Shown here: piece by piece, positions 52,464 to 61,485 of the stretch
How the letters are laid out: every line of letters begins with the position of its first letter
Numbering within the stretch: position 1 is the stretch's first letter
DNA from: Sphingobacterium faecale
GTDB lineage: Bacteria; Bacteroidota; Bacteroidia; Sphingobacteriales; Sphingobacteriaceae
Assembly (NCBI RefSeq): GCF_016746095.1
Contig: NZ_JAERTY010000008.1
Location: 1 to 64,000 of the forward strand
Direction of reading: 5' to 3'
DNA: 64,000 nt
Made by a program: the position numbers and the translations under genes
Notes under the pieces: model-generated
Told to the model about the DNA's origin: nothing
The model's input: the letters and a program-made list of their open reading frames with translations, nothing else
The model's database searches: none

Positions 52464-52942
52464 CGGATCAGCTCTGCATCCAATATCTGTATCTCCGCAT
52501 TTCCTTTGAGCGGTTCTGGGTTGAATTTCATTTTCCCCTTGATCTTAATAGGCTCCTCGGTATACTTGATACTTCCTTTTTTCATAAATACCTCGACCAT
52601 AGGAGGAATACCATTGGTTCCACAAAACTGACATTGTGCAATCGGAAGTACAGATAGCATAAAAGTACTGTGGTTTCTGCCACTCGTGAGCGGCACGATA
52701 TATCCTGGCAAGTCTACAATTTTGTTTTCCAGTTTTTTAAGCTCTGGTGGGTAATGCGGTGTATAGACCTTTTTATTGCCTTCAGTGCTGACTTTGTACA
52801 TCATTTTATCAATGGCTTCCCAGGTATTGTTCATCATTGGAGTGTGGTCCGGCACATTGAGGTTTGGATAATCTTTTATCTGGGCATTTGAAACCAATGT
52901 GCTCAGCAAAAGAAAGTTTAGTATTAAAAATAATTTGTTCAT
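52460..52942 (-). CDS. DUF3299-like secreted protein of a putative zinc-linked ABC cluster
   Basis: This 160-residue exported protein has signal peptide MNKLFLILNFLLLSTLVSNA. The mature part has DLPGYIVPL, the cysteine motif QCQFCGTNGIPPMVEVFM (C-x-x-C-G) and a beta-rich C-terminus, features of DUF3299. Relatives are encoded beside an FtsX-like permease and an ATPase in zinc-regulated clusters such as Vibrio zrg genes (recalled, not checked). The same neighbours follow here on the same strand (31-nt gap). The CxxC may bind metal. Its role is inferred from context. Confidence 0.8.
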   Translation of the reverse strand: MNKLFLILNFLLLSTLVSNAQIKDYPNLNVPDHTPMMNNTWEAIDKMMYKVSTEGNKKVYTPHYPPELKKLENKIVDLPGYIVPLTSGRNHSTFMLSVLPIAQCQFCGTNGIPPMVEVFMKKGSIKYTEEPIKIKGKMKFNPEPLKGNAEIQILDAELIR

Positions 52943-52973
52943 TCTCTGGATTGTCTATGATTATACCCTGTTG

Positions 52974-54401
52974 TTATTTGGATGATAATGTTTTTGAAAT
53001 AGTTGTATTATATGCTTTGAATGCTGGGATCAAAGCGGCTATTACGCCTAATGCTATCGCTGCCGCTAGAATAAGCAATTCATTCGGGTATAGCTTAAAC
53101 GCTTCAATAAAATCCGCACTTTCACTCGTCTGTGTACTTATATAGTACAGTATCGTATGTCCCATCAGTAGACCGACCAAACCACCGATAAGTGTAATGA
53201 CAAGCCCTTCGGCTACAACCAATGCAAATAGCTTGTTTTTGGTGGCTCCCATGGTACGCATGATTGCCATATCATACCGTCTGTCTTTCAATGCATTGTA
53301 TAAGCTTATAAATACACTCAATGCTGCAATCAGCATAATAACATAAGCCAGTATAGCAAGTGAATCTAGGCCTACACCCAATAGTGAAAAGATCCTAGAA
53401 CTCTCTATGGCTGGGGAAGCAGCCTGCATATGGGTGCTTTGGTTAATCAGTCGAGGTAGCACGCCTATGGCCGCTGGAGAGCTGTATTTGACTAAAAGAG
53501 CGGTGATTTCGACGCCATGGTCTTCTATCATGTCCTGTCCTATACTTTTGACCATGCCAGGTACTTCCATTCTTGGTTTTTCTTTAACCAATTCTTCTTC
53601 TTCTGCGTCCGCATGGTCATGCTTATGCTCCTCTGCTGTTGCATGTTCATGGTTGTGATCCCCATCACCGTGCTCATGTTTATGGTCATCTGCTTTATGT
53701 TCATGTGTCGAACCGCTATGATGTGCATGGTCGTGATCGTGGTCATGATCACAGTTTGGTCCATGTATATGTTCTCCATCATGCGCTATGCCATGTACCT
53801 CCCAAACACTAGCTAGGTTGGATAGTATAAGATTGTCTACGACAGATCGAGCTGGCGCCAGTATACCAACCACTTTGAACGGGTGGTCATCATGGACGTG
53901 TGCATCAGCCGAAAGACCATGCGCACTATGTATTTCATCTCCAATTTTTAAGTGGTGCTTTCGGGCTACTTCAGCACCGAGTACAATCTCAAAGCTTTTG
54001 GACCATAATGCCCCCTCCGAAAGCTTCAGTTCATATAGTCCCATAAACGAAGTGTCTGTGCCGATAATCCGGTGCCCTTTGAAATTGTCGCCCAAAGAAA
54101 TCGGAACAGCCAATTGTACAAAGGGATTTTCAGCTATCTTGTTTGCTTCCGCAAGCGAAATATTTCCAGTAGGATTATCCACATGGTATAGGCTGCTCAG
54201 TATGAGCTGCATTGGACTGCCTTTGGCACCGATTACCAAGTCAACATTCTTACTGTTGTTTTCTAGTTGTTTTTCAAAGGTATCTCCCGATATATATATA
54301 ACCAATAATATAGCAACCCCGAATGCGGTCAAGACTATACTCAATAGGGTTGCCCCCCACTGTTGGGTAATATTCTTCCAAACTAATGCAAAATTGTTCA
54401 T
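52974..54401 (-). CDS. FtsX-like ABC transporter permease with His-rich extracytoplasmic insert
   Basis: This 475-residue MacB/LolE-type permease has TM1 (~17-38), a periplasmic domain (~40-340) and three C-terminal helices (~350-465) with the FtsX core DRRYDMAIMRTMGATKNKLF. In the periplasmic domain an insert (~200-270) is packed with His and Asp (DHDHDHDHAHH, HKHEHGDGDHNHEHA). Such an insert can bind Zn2+ or similar ions. The ATPase gene ends 1 nt upstream. The system may sense or move metal or metal-bound ligands; the direction of transport is unknown. The antisense strand shows long open frames caused by the repetitive insert; they are not genes. Confidence 0.88.
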   Translation of the reverse strand: MNNFALVWKNITQQWGATLLSIVLTAFGVAILLVIYISGDTFEKQLENNSKNVDLVIGAKGSPMQLILSSLYHVDNPTGNISLAEANKIAENPFVQLAVPISLGDNFKGHRIIGTDTSFMGLYELKLSEGALWSKSFEIVLGAEVARKHHLKIGDEIHSAHGLSADAHVHDDHPFKVVGILAPARSVVDNLILSNLASVWEVHGIAHDGEHIHGPNCDHDHDHDHAHHSGSTHEHKADDHKHEHGDGDHNHEHATAEEHKHDHADAEEEELVKEKPRMEVPGMVKSIGQDMIEDHGVEITALLVKYSSPAAIGVLPRLINQSTHMQAASPAIESSRIFSLLGVGLDSLAILAYVIMLIAALSVFISLYNALKDRRYDMAIMRTMGATKNKLFALVVAEGLVITLIGGLVGLLMGHTILYYISTQTSESADFIEAFKLYPNELLILAAAIALGVIAALIPAFKAYNTTISKTLSSK

Positions 54402-54402
54402 A

Positions 54403-55029
54403 TTATAACTGATAGGTATTGGAGAAATTATCTTTTATTCTTTTGTCATGGGTGGCTATTAGCAACGTAGCTCCATAGGTTGTGGCTGTATCCAGTAAAA
54501 GCTCCAAGACATGTTGCGTATTCGTGTCATCCAATGCAGCTGTAGGCTCATCAGCGACCAATAGCTTTGGTCTGTTGATCACAGCACGAGCGATGGCAGC
54601 GCGTTGTAGTTGACCTCTGCTCAGTTGAGAAGGGTAGTTGTTGATCTTTTCGGACAACTGTAATTTGTCCAGTATAGCCGCGATGGCTGTCTTATCCACG
54701 GTTTTCTTAGCTAGGGTTTGAGCCAGTGCTATGTTTTCACCGATAGTCAGGTTCTTCAAAAGGTGGGCCTCCTGAAAGATAAAACCAATATTATCCGCCC
54801 GAAACCGATCGAGCTGACTTTCGCCAAGTTGGTAGATATCTTGGTTGTCTATGAATACTTTCCCATTAGTGGGGCGGGAAAGTCCACTCAATAAATGTAG
54901 TAAAGTCGTTTTGCCAGTGCCTGAGTCTCCTAATAGAAGGGTATGTTGATGCTTTTCTATTTTGAAATCAGCAAACTGCAGTTCGTGCGACGGTAAATAG
55001 TTGAACTTAAGGTTTTCTGAACGTATCAT
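54403..55029 (-). CDS. ABC transporter ATP-binding protein (LolD/MacB-type)
   Basis: This 208-residue ATPase has Walker A LLGDSGTGKTTLLHLLSG (~31-48), the Q-loop FIFQEAHLLKNLTI, signature LSRGQLQRAAIARA and Walker B LLVADEPTAALDD, followed by IATHD. It is the motor of the FtsX-like permease that starts 1 nt downstream, and heads the three-gene cluster with the DUF3299-like protein. The signature reads LSRGQ rather than LSGGQ. No Zur-like box was recognised upstream by eye. Confidence 0.9.
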   Translation of the reverse strand: MIRSENLKFNYLPSHELQFADFKIEKHQHTLLLGDSGTGKTTLLHLLSGLSRPTNGKVFIDNQDIYQLGESQLDRFRADNIGFIFQEAHLLKNLTIGENIALAQTLAKKTVDKTAIAAILDKLQLSEKINNYPSQLSRGQLQRAAIARAVINRPKLLVADEPTAALDDTNTQHVLELLLDTATTYGATLLIATHDKRIKDNFSNTYQL

Positions 55030-55266
55030 GGATAATGTATTCCTACGGTGTGAATTTTCAACCTTAAAGGTATCGGAAATTGATTACAATAGAAAATCTT
55101 AATAAAATTATTACAGGATTAAGTCCATTTCGTCTTAAAGAAAAATTAATGTATCTGAAATAAAACGCATGCTATCGAGGGGTATGGGCGGTATTTTTTT
55201 GTCTAATGGAGCCTGGTTAATGATTTGTTAACAATAGGTTGAGCTAAAAGTAATCTGTCGGTAATA

Positions 55267-55294
55267 TTGAGTTAATATGCTCCTTATACTTTTG
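55267..55294 (+). promoter_or_regulatory. Promoter of the TonB receptor gene
   Basis: TTG (55267-55269), a 17-nt gap and TACTTTTG (55287-55294) fit the Bacteroidota -33/-7 pattern. They lie 24 nt before the TTG start codon. Confidence 0.65.
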
Positions 55295-55317
55295 TGTTAA
55301 ATTAAAATTAATTCAAG

Positions 55318-58179
55318 TTGAAACTAAATTTAAACATTAAAAAGGCAAGTTTACTGTTATTAGGTATAATAATAAACGTGGTTGTTTTTGCACAAGGGAC
55401 AGGGATAGTTGCCGGATCTATCAAAAATGAAGACAGCGGAGAGCCTCTGGTCGGAGTGTCGATTTCTATTCTAGAGACAGTTAAGAAAACAAGCTCTGAT
55501 GTAAGTGGTAATTATACACTTGCTGGGGTCGCACCAGGAACTTACGTCATGGAGTTTAGCTATATGGGGTATGCTAAAAAGCAAATTGCGGAGGTAGAAG
55601 TTCAAAATGGGAAAATTACAACTTTGAACATTGTGTTGGCTAAAGCAGCTTCTCAAGAGTTAGATGAAGTCGTGATCAAAGGTTCTTATAGAAAAGAATC
55701 TATCAATGCACTCTATGCACAACAGAAAAATAGTGTTTCTATTTCTGATGGTATTTCGGCAGAAGTTATAAAAAAATCCCCGGATAAAAATACAGGAGAA
55801 GTTTTGAAACGGATTAGTGGAGCTTCAGTGCAGGATGATAAGTTTATTATAGTACGTGGATTGAATGATCGGTATAATACAGCATTGTTGAATAACAGTC
55901 CGCTGCCTAGTACTGAACCAGATCGTAAAGCTTTTTCTTTCGACATCATCCCATCATCCTTGATAGATAATGTTGTGATTAGTAAAACCGCTACCGCTGA
56001 TCTTCCTGGTGATTTTAGTGGAGGGGCTATTCAGGTAAAGACAAAGGATTTTCCTAATGGTAAGACATTAGAACTTAATCTAGGTGCAGGATACAATTCT
56101 ATATCCACATTTAAACCTTTTTATGGGAGTAATAAAGTAGCAGGAAATTATGTTGGATTTATTAATTCTGACAACAAATTACCAGCCGGATTCCCTTCAA
56201 CTTCAGCAAAGTATTCAGAGCTGTCAGCAGCAGAGAAAGTTGGAGTGACGAAAGGTTTTAAAAATACCTGGGGTGTTAATGATTTGGGACGGGCTATACC
56301 TTCACAAAATCTAGGGCTAGTATATGGTAATTCTTATGGTTTAAAAAATGGTGGTAAAATTGGTTTTATAACGTCGCTCAATTATAGAAGTGCGCAGACG
56401 ATTAAGGAAGAAATTCGTAATGATGTGGATGCAGCTGTGACGGAAGGTGAGAAAGCTAGACAGTATTTCTCTTACGTGGATAATTACTATGAATTCACGT
56501 CCAACTTGGGTCTGCTTGCAAATATTTCTTACATCAAAGAAAATTTTAAACTATCATTTAAGAATATTTTTAATCAAATTCTTGATGATGACTATATGCA
56601 ACGCCAAGGAGACTATGATGGTGTTTATTTTCGTAAAGCATCGATGCAGGAAGTAAATCAAAAGCGAATGTTGAATTCTGTGTTAGATGGGGAGTATGCT
56701 TTTACCAATTTTCACAATTCCCGTTTGGACTGGAACCTGTCTTTTAGCCGTATCGCCAATGATCAGCCTGATTTGAGAAGGTTAACTTACCAAAAACTGA
56801 TAGAGGATAAGGATGATGAATCTGTTCCTTTTAAAGCCAATATTCCCTTGGTTGCAACAGCCTCTACGTCAGGACGGTTTTATAGTAATCTAGGGGAGAA
56901 CATTTACAATGCAGCAGTTAATTATTCATTGCCTGTAGGTTTGATGAATGAGGAACAGACTGTTAAGTTAGGTGTCGGTAAACAATATAAAGATCGCAAA
57001 TTCAATTCTCGAGTATTGGGGTATGTTGATAGAGGAGCACCTGAAGACTTATTCTTGTTGGATCAAGGGGCATTGTTTGCTCCAGAAAATATCGCAGTCA
57101 ATAAATTCTATATTGAAGACATAACCAATCCGACGAACAGCTATAATGGAACAGGAGACCTGACTTTAGGATATGCCATGATCTCCGGAAAAGTGGTGGA
57201 TAGATTTAAAGCAAATCTTGGCCTTCGATTAGAAAACTACGTTGAGAAATTGTCTTCTGGATCTGTTAAAAATGTGGACAATACATATTTGGATTTTTTA
57301 CCTTCCGTAAATCTAACATATGAATTAAATCCAAAAACAAATTTGCGATTCAGTTACTCCAATACCGTTGCAAGAGCTCAGTTTAGAGAATTGGCACCTT
57401 TCAGTTTCTATAATTTTGTTACGACGACTATGGAAATCGGTAATCCAGAACTCCAACGTACGAAAATTTCTAACTTTGACTTACGTTATGAATACTATCC
57501 TGCTGCCGGGATGTTGTTGACAGGATCTGCCTTTTATAAAAAGCTCAATGGAGCTATTGAGAAAACGATTCAATCCGGATCTACTCCGGCAAGTAAAACG
57601 ATCACTTATATTAACGCACCTGATGCCTATATAGCAGGTCTAGAGTTGGAAGTTAGACATAACTTAAGCTTTATAAACACAGCTTCTGAGGAATTAAAAA
57701 ACCTTTTTTTCTATGCTAATCTTGCGTATATCAAATCAGAAGTGGATTTAAACAATGCAAGTGCAGAAATCCAGGCTGTAAACCAGAAAAAGAGAAATCT
57801 ACAGGGACAATCTCCTTACTTGATTAATTTAGGACTACAACAATCATTTACCTCAGGATGGGGTGCGAATGTGATGTACAATAGAATTGGACGTCGTATT
57901 GATGTTGTAGGATTTGGTCACTATAAAGAGAATTCTTACTTCGCGGAGTATCCGGATATCTATGAAGCTCCAAGAAATTTATTAGACGCACAAGTGAGTA
58001 AATCATTCTTGAAAAGCAAAGCTGAGGTTAAACTAAATGCCTCGAATATTTTAAATGCTTCATCGATATTCTATCAAGATCTTGATAAAAGTAAGAACTA
58101 CAATGCTGACAAAGATCAGCTGATAAACTCCGTTAGATATGGGCAAAGTTTCTCACTTTCTTTTAGTTATAAGTTTTAA
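55318..58179 (+). CDS. TonB-dependent outer membrane receptor with carboxypeptidase-like N-terminal domain
   Basis: This 953-residue outer-membrane protein has a signal peptide (1-25, ending VFAQ) and a CarboxypepD_reg-like beta-sandwich (~28-113; GSIKNEDSGEPLVGVSISIL). A plug (~140-260; IIVRGLNDRYNTALLNNSPL) and a 22-strand barrel ending in SFSLSFSYKF follow. The terminal Phe is typical. It has no SusD partner but is followed 83 nt later by a surface-type lipoprotein, so it is probably not a classical SusC. The ligand is unknown. The start is TTG: no ATG lies nearby, and a consensus promoter is just upstream. Confidence 0.92.
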   Translation: MKLNLNIKKASLLLLGIIINVVVFAQGTGIVAGSIKNEDSGEPLVGVSISILETVKKTSSDVSGNYTLAGVAPGTYVMEFSYMGYAKKQIAEVEVQNGKITTLNIVLAKAASQELDEVVIKGSYRKESINALYAQQKNSVSISDGISAEVIKKSPDKNTGEVLKRISGASVQDDKFIIVRGLNDRYNTALLNNSPLPSTEPDRKAFSFDIIPSSLIDNVVISKTATADLPGDFSGGAIQVKTKDFPNGKTLELNLGAGYNSISTFKPFYGSNKVAGNYVGFINSDNKLPAGFPSTSAKYSELSAAEKVGVTKGFKNTWGVNDLGRAIPSQNLGLVYGNSYGLKNGGKIGFITSLNYRSAQTIKEEIRNDVDAAVTEGEKARQYFSYVDNYYEFTSNLGLLANISYIKENFKLSFKNIFNQILDDDYMQRQGDYDGVYFRKASMQEVNQKRMLNSVLDGEYAFTNFHNSRLDWNLSFSRIANDQPDLRRLTYQKLIEDKDDESVPFKANIPLVATASTSGRFYSNLGENIYNAAVNYSLPVGLMNEEQTVKLGVGKQYKDRKFNSRVLGYVDRGAPEDLFLLDQGALFAPENIAVNKFYIEDITNPTNSYNGTGDLTLGYAMISGKVVDRFKANLGLRLENYVEKLSSGSVKNVDNTYLDFLPSVNLTYELNPKTNLRFSYSNTVARAQFRELAPFSFYNFVTTTMEIGNPELQRTKISNFDLRYEYYPAAGMLLTGSAFYKKLNGAIEKTIQSGSTPASKTITYINAPDAYIAGLELEVRHNLSFINTASEELKNLFFYANLAYIKSEVDLNNASAEIQAVNQKKRNLQGQSPYLINLGLQQSFTSGWGANVMYNRIGRRIDVVGFGHYKENSYFAEYPDIYEAPRNLLDAQVSKSFLKSKAEVKLNASNILNASSIFYQDLDKSKNYNADKDQLINSVRYGQSFSLSFSYKF

Positions 58180-58262
58180 GTAAAATAATGATTAGTTAAA
58201 GCAGGCTTAAAATTAAGTTAATATAAGACTGTTAATATTGAATGTTACAAAAATATAAAAAG

Positions 58263-59645
58263 ATGAAATTTAGATTATCCACGATTTTAGCTGTATCTGC
58301 ATTGGTGTCTACAGCCGCATTGAATTACTCCTGTTCTAAAAATGATAACACGGACATTGTAGTGCCGGAAAAGAAACAGGAAATCATCGAAGGTGAGATT
58401 AAAACAACGGTTAAGCTTGATGCATCCAAAACCTATCTATTGCGCGGTTATGTCCGTGTACTTCCAGGTGGTTCTCTTGAGATTCCGGCAGGAACAGTAA
58501 TTATGGGTGAAAAGTCATCTAAAGCAGCGCTGATCGTTGAAATGGGCGGTAAAATTAAAGCGAATGGTACAGCTTCTAATCCAATTGTGTTTACTTCAGA
58601 CCAAAGTGTCGGAAACAAAAATATTGGAGATTGGTCTGGGGTGATCATTTGTGGTAAATCTTTGGTTAATACTGCTGATGGTACTGCACAGTACGAAGGT
58701 GGAGTATTAGGAAAGGATGTAGCTAAATACGGTGGTGGAACTAATCCTGATTTGAATGATAATTCAGGTGAGTTGACTTATGCACGTATCGAGTACGCTG
58801 GTATTGCTATTGAGCAGGATAAAGAGATTAATGGACTTACACTTTGTGGCGTTGGTAAAGGAACTAAGCTTCACCACATTATGGTGTCTTATGGAGGCGA
58901 CGACTCTTTCGAGTTCTTCGGAGGTTCCGTAGATGCAACTCATCTTATTGCTTATAGAGGAGTAGACGATGACTTTGACTTTGATCAAGGTTTTAATGGG
59001 AAATTACAATACGGTATATCTATTAAAGATCCTGTGGTAGCAGATGCTGCAGGTACTTCTAGGGGAATAGAATTAGAAAATAAAGGTGGAGTAGTAGGAA
59101 ATGTTTACTCTCGTCCGGTATTGAGTAACTTTACATTTATCGGTCCGGGTAACGGAGCAAATGTTAAAACGCAGCATGGTGCTAGCGTACACTTTGGACA
59201 AAACAGCCGTATGGTGTTGGCAAACTCTATCATTGTTGGAGCAGCGACTTCAGCTGTAGAATTTAATACCGATTTTCCGGCAAAAGAATTGAAAGAAGGA
59301 CGCTCGGTATTGGCTAACAACATTGTATTTGGCAATAAAGCTAATTACAGCATGAAAGATGTAACTTCATTTGCAACTGTAGCGGATTTAGAGACCTTTG
59401 TGAGTAATGTGGGTAATACGATGGTCGCGAATGTCGATGCAGCAGGTATTACAAGCACAAGCCTTAATACACCAAATTTAGTATTGAAGACTGGCTCACC
59501 AGCACTAGGAAAAGCAAAATTTGATTTAGCAGATTTACAGGCTGGATTTGATAAAGTTACTTTTGCTGGAGCTATGGGAACAGAAGACTGGACTAAAGGC
59601 TGGGCTAATTGGGATCCACAAAATACCAATTACGGAAAGAAATAG
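58263..59645 (+). CDS. Putative surface lipoprotein partner of the TonB receptor (repetitive, beta-helix-like)
   Basis: This 460-residue exported protein has signal peptide MKFRLSTILAVSALVSTAA and a Cys in NYSCSKND suited to lipidation. The body is rich in Gly, Asn and short beta repeats (GSLEIPAGTVIMGEKSSKAA, GDWSGVIICGKS, ARIEYAGIAIE, HHIMVSYGGDDSFEFFGG), resembling a right-handed beta-helix. It includes an acidic stretch DDDFDFDQGF that could bind Ca2+. No enzyme motif was recognised. It lies 83 nt after the TonB receptor gene and is probably its co-transcribed ligand-binding partner. An ATG at 58242 (seven codons earlier) is the alternative start. Confidence 0.8.
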   Translation: MKFRLSTILAVSALVSTAALNYSCSKNDNTDIVVPEKKQEIIEGEIKTTVKLDASKTYLLRGYVRVLPGGSLEIPAGTVIMGEKSSKAALIVEMGGKIKANGTASNPIVFTSDQSVGNKNIGDWSGVIICGKSLVNTADGTAQYEGGVLGKDVAKYGGGTNPDLNDNSGELTYARIEYAGIAIEQDKEINGLTLCGVGKGTKLHHIMVSYGGDDSFEFFGGSVDATHLIAYRGVDDDFDFDQGFNGKLQYGISIKDPVVADAAGTSRGIELENKGGVVGNVYSRPVLSNFTFIGPGNGANVKTQHGASVHFGQNSRMVLANSIIVGAATSAVEFNTDFPAKELKEGRSVLANNIVFGNKANYSMKDVTSFATVADLETFVSNVGNTMVANVDAAGITSTSLNTPNLVLKTGSPALGKAKFDLADLQAGFDKVTFAGAMGTEDWTKGWANWDPQNTNYGKK

Positions 59646-59669
59646 TACTTTAACTTTTCTATGATATCA

Positions 59670-59705
59670 ATCGCCAATGACTTTTATAGTTGTTGGCGAT
59701 TTTGT
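59670..59705 (+). terminator. Probable terminator after the receptor/lipoprotein pair
   Basis: ATCGCCAA (59670-59677) and TTGGCGAT (59693-59700) pair around a 15-nt loop, followed by a short T-run (TTTG). The T-tract is weak. Confidence 0.5.
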
Positions 59706-60093
59706 TATGGTATAGGTAATCATATTTTAAGCTATTTAGATTTATAAAAATATAGGAAACATGATTCCGCCAATACATGACGTACAAGTTGATCATATAG
59801 CTAGTCATTTAGATTCTTCTCCTTCTTGAATATCATAACCTTTTGGGTGAAGCTTTTCTATCCGCTTGAGTCGATGTTTGGGTGAAAAGATGAAATAGCT
59901 CGTTCATCAGTCAGGTATATAATCCCATTTATTAATATTTGGTTAACATATAAATAATATTGAAATATTTAAATCGCTGTAGCAGAGCAGTGATAGATAA
60001 CGTTTTGTTGTTAAATATTAATCAAATCCAATGAGTCTGATAGCTTGCTAGATGGTCATTGAAAGACAAAAGCTTACAATTAATTATATACAT
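59706..60093. other. Intergenic region before the small lipoprotein gene
   Basis: About 390 nt, AT-rich. The only notable content is a short coding-like stretch on the minus strand (59805-59909). No promoter pair or palindrome of note was recognised. Confidence 0.4.
59805..59909 (-). pseudogene. Possible C-terminal gene remnant
   Basis: On the minus strand a 34-codon open stretch without a start codon reads ...FSPKHRLKRIEKLHPKGYDI and QEGEESK before a TGA. The composition resembles the charged tail of a real protein, but it is bounded upstream by a TGA. It may be the leftover end of a lost gene. The family was not recognised, and chance is a real alternative. Confidence 0.25.
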
Positions 60094-60513
60094 ATGAAAA
60101 GATGTGCCCTAGTATTTACTGTTATTATTACAGTATTATTCTACTCTTGTAAGAAGTCAGATGAGACTTCAACAGCTCCTTTTGAGCTTGCTGGTAAATG
60201 GAAATTGACAGAGGTGTATGCAGACCCTGGAAATGGAGCAGGCAAGTTTAGAAAAATTGAAGGAAAAAAAACATTAGAGTTCACCAAAGGCGGCCAGGTA
60301 AAATCAACGAATGGTGATTTATGTTTTATAAATCTGTACAGTAGTGCTAATGAAAGTTCTAATTTTGAAGTCAAAGAAATGTATGATGGACTGAATAAAA
60401 TTGTTCTTGAAAAATGTGAAACTGAAATATCTTTTGAAATAAAAGCGGATGAGCTAACGCTTTATTATAACTGTATCGAAGGTTGTGGAGAAAAATTTAA
60501 ACGTGTAGAGTAA
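60094..60513 (+). CDS. Small lipoprotein, lipocalin-like
   Basis: This 139-residue lipoprotein has signal peptide MKRCALVFTVIITVLFYSC with Cys19 in the lipobox, followed by KKSDETS. The mature domain begins ELAGKWKLTEVYADPGNGAG, the opening of lipocalin-like META/DUF4923-type beta-barrels in Bacteroidota, and has three further Cys residues near the C-terminus. Function unknown. ATG 60094 was preferred to an upstream ATG at 60052 because it gives a proper signal peptide and an AT-rich CATATGAAA start context. It is a single-gene unit with a terminator 55 nt downstream. Confidence 0.8.
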   Translation: MKRCALVFTVIITVLFYSCKKSDETSTAPFELAGKWKLTEVYADPGNGAGKFRKIEGKKTLEFTKGGQVKSTNGDLCFINLYSSANESSNFEVKEMYDGLNKIVLEKCETEISFEIKADELTLYYNCIEGCGEKFKRVE

Positions 60514-60567
60514 AAGAGCATTTCTTGTCATCTGAATGCGTCGGACAATTGTATCAGAAATAGATTT

Positions 60568-60598
60568 AAAAGGCTAACTCCTCGAGTTAGTCTTTTTT
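60568..60598 (+). terminator. Terminator after the small lipoprotein gene
   Basis: AAAAGGCTAACTC and GAGTTAGTCTTTT (60568-60580 with 60584-60596) pair with one G-U wobble around a 3-nt loop, followed by Ts. Confidence 0.8.
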
Positions 60599-60669
60599 GT
60601 GGTATAATAGGGGGATGTAGTTAACACATTGTAGGGACAAATGTATATGTTAAACTATTAATTAGATAA

Positions 60670-60721
60670 CCTTAACATAGGGTTTACGTAGCCTTAACAT
60701 AGCTATTAGCTATGTTAAGGC
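60670..60721. repeat. CCTTAACATAG repeats, two forming a 14-bp perfect palindrome
   Basis: GCCTTAACATAGCT (60691-60704) and AGCTATGTTAAGGC (60708-60721) are exact inverted copies around a 3-nt loop. A further direct copy CCTTAACATAG is at 60670-60680. The group lies 60-110 nt upstream of a promoter and could be a binding site for a dimeric regulator. Confidence 0.6.
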
Positions 60722-60781
60722 TGTGTTAAAACTAAGTTAAAAACATTTTAACAGATAATTTGTTGTTAATGAAGTAGTAAC

Positions 60782-60810
60782 TTGTTTTAAATCAGTAAAC
60801 TCTAAATTTG
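60782..60810 (+). promoter_or_regulatory. Promoter of the DUF6266 gene
   Basis: TTG (60782-60784), an 18-nt gap and TAAATTTG (60803-60810) match the consensus. The -7 box ends 5 nt before the ATG, implying a nearly leaderless mRNA. Confidence 0.7.
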
Positions 60811-60815
60811 AAGCT

Positions 60816-61457
60816 ATGGCAATTCTAAATGATGGGCCGAATGGGCCGATTCGAGGTAAGTTTGGAAGCGTGTTCGCTTATGTGTTGAACGGACAGAATA
60901 TAGTACGTGGTGCCCGTAAACCACGGACGACTCCACCGAGTCAGGCGGAATTACTGAATAGAAAGAAAACTAAGGTCACCAATGATTTCCTGACTTATCT
61001 GTTTCCGATTGTGAAGTATGGATATAAGAATTTGTTGATAGATCACCCCACACAAAATGCAGCCAATCTAGCGCAATCTCATGTGAGGAGAGAATGCATA
61101 GCTATTGGTGACAACAATGAACCTTTTGTAAGAGTAGAATTGTTCAAACCGTTTAGAGGGACTTTATTTACACCAGAGAACGCACAAATGCAACTGATGG
61201 ATGATCATCTGCATATCACATGGACACCGCCCGATGTGAAGAATCTACAGGACTGGGTCAAACTGAATGTGGTAATAGTGAATGTGGAAGTGTTGGCCGA
61301 CATGAGAGTAGCTATCGCACCCGCCCGTTTAGGAGAGTATCGCTTACAGTCAGGATTACTTAATTGTCGCGGTAAGGGACTGCATGTGTATATAGGCTTC
61401 GAAGATAGTTATACCGGGCAGATGTCCGACTCGGTATATCTTGGGAAGTTAGATTAA
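60816..61457 (+). CDS. DUF6266 family protein
   Basis: This 213-residue soluble protein belongs to a Bacteroidota-specific family: it opens MAILNDGPNGPIRGKFGSVF and continues VLNGQNIVRGARKPRTTPPS. The C-terminal half is beta-rich (HLHITWTPPDVKNLQDWVKL). No signal peptide, membrane segment or catalytic motif is visible. Function unknown. It is transcribed alone, with a consensus promoter just ahead of the ATG and a set of CCTTAACATAG repeats upstream that suggest specific regulation. Confidence 0.82.
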   Translation: MAILNDGPNGPIRGKFGSVFAYVLNGQNIVRGARKPRTTPPSQAELLNRKKTKVTNDFLTYLFPIVKYGYKNLLIDHPTQNAANLAQSHVRRECIAIGDNNEPFVRVELFKPFRGTLFTPENAQMQLMDDHLHITWTPPDVKNLQDWVKLNVVIVNVEVLADMRVAIAPARLGEYRLQSGLLNCRGKGLHVYIGFEDSYTGQMSDSVYLGKLD

Positions 61458-61485
61458 GAGTAAAGAAATCATTGACAAAGAAAAC

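Noticed and set aside
53407..54408. Long plus-strand open frames opposite the FtsX-like permease
   Set aside because: They are antisense to a gene with clear domains. The openness comes from the repetitive His/Asp codons, and the translated products look unlike proteins.
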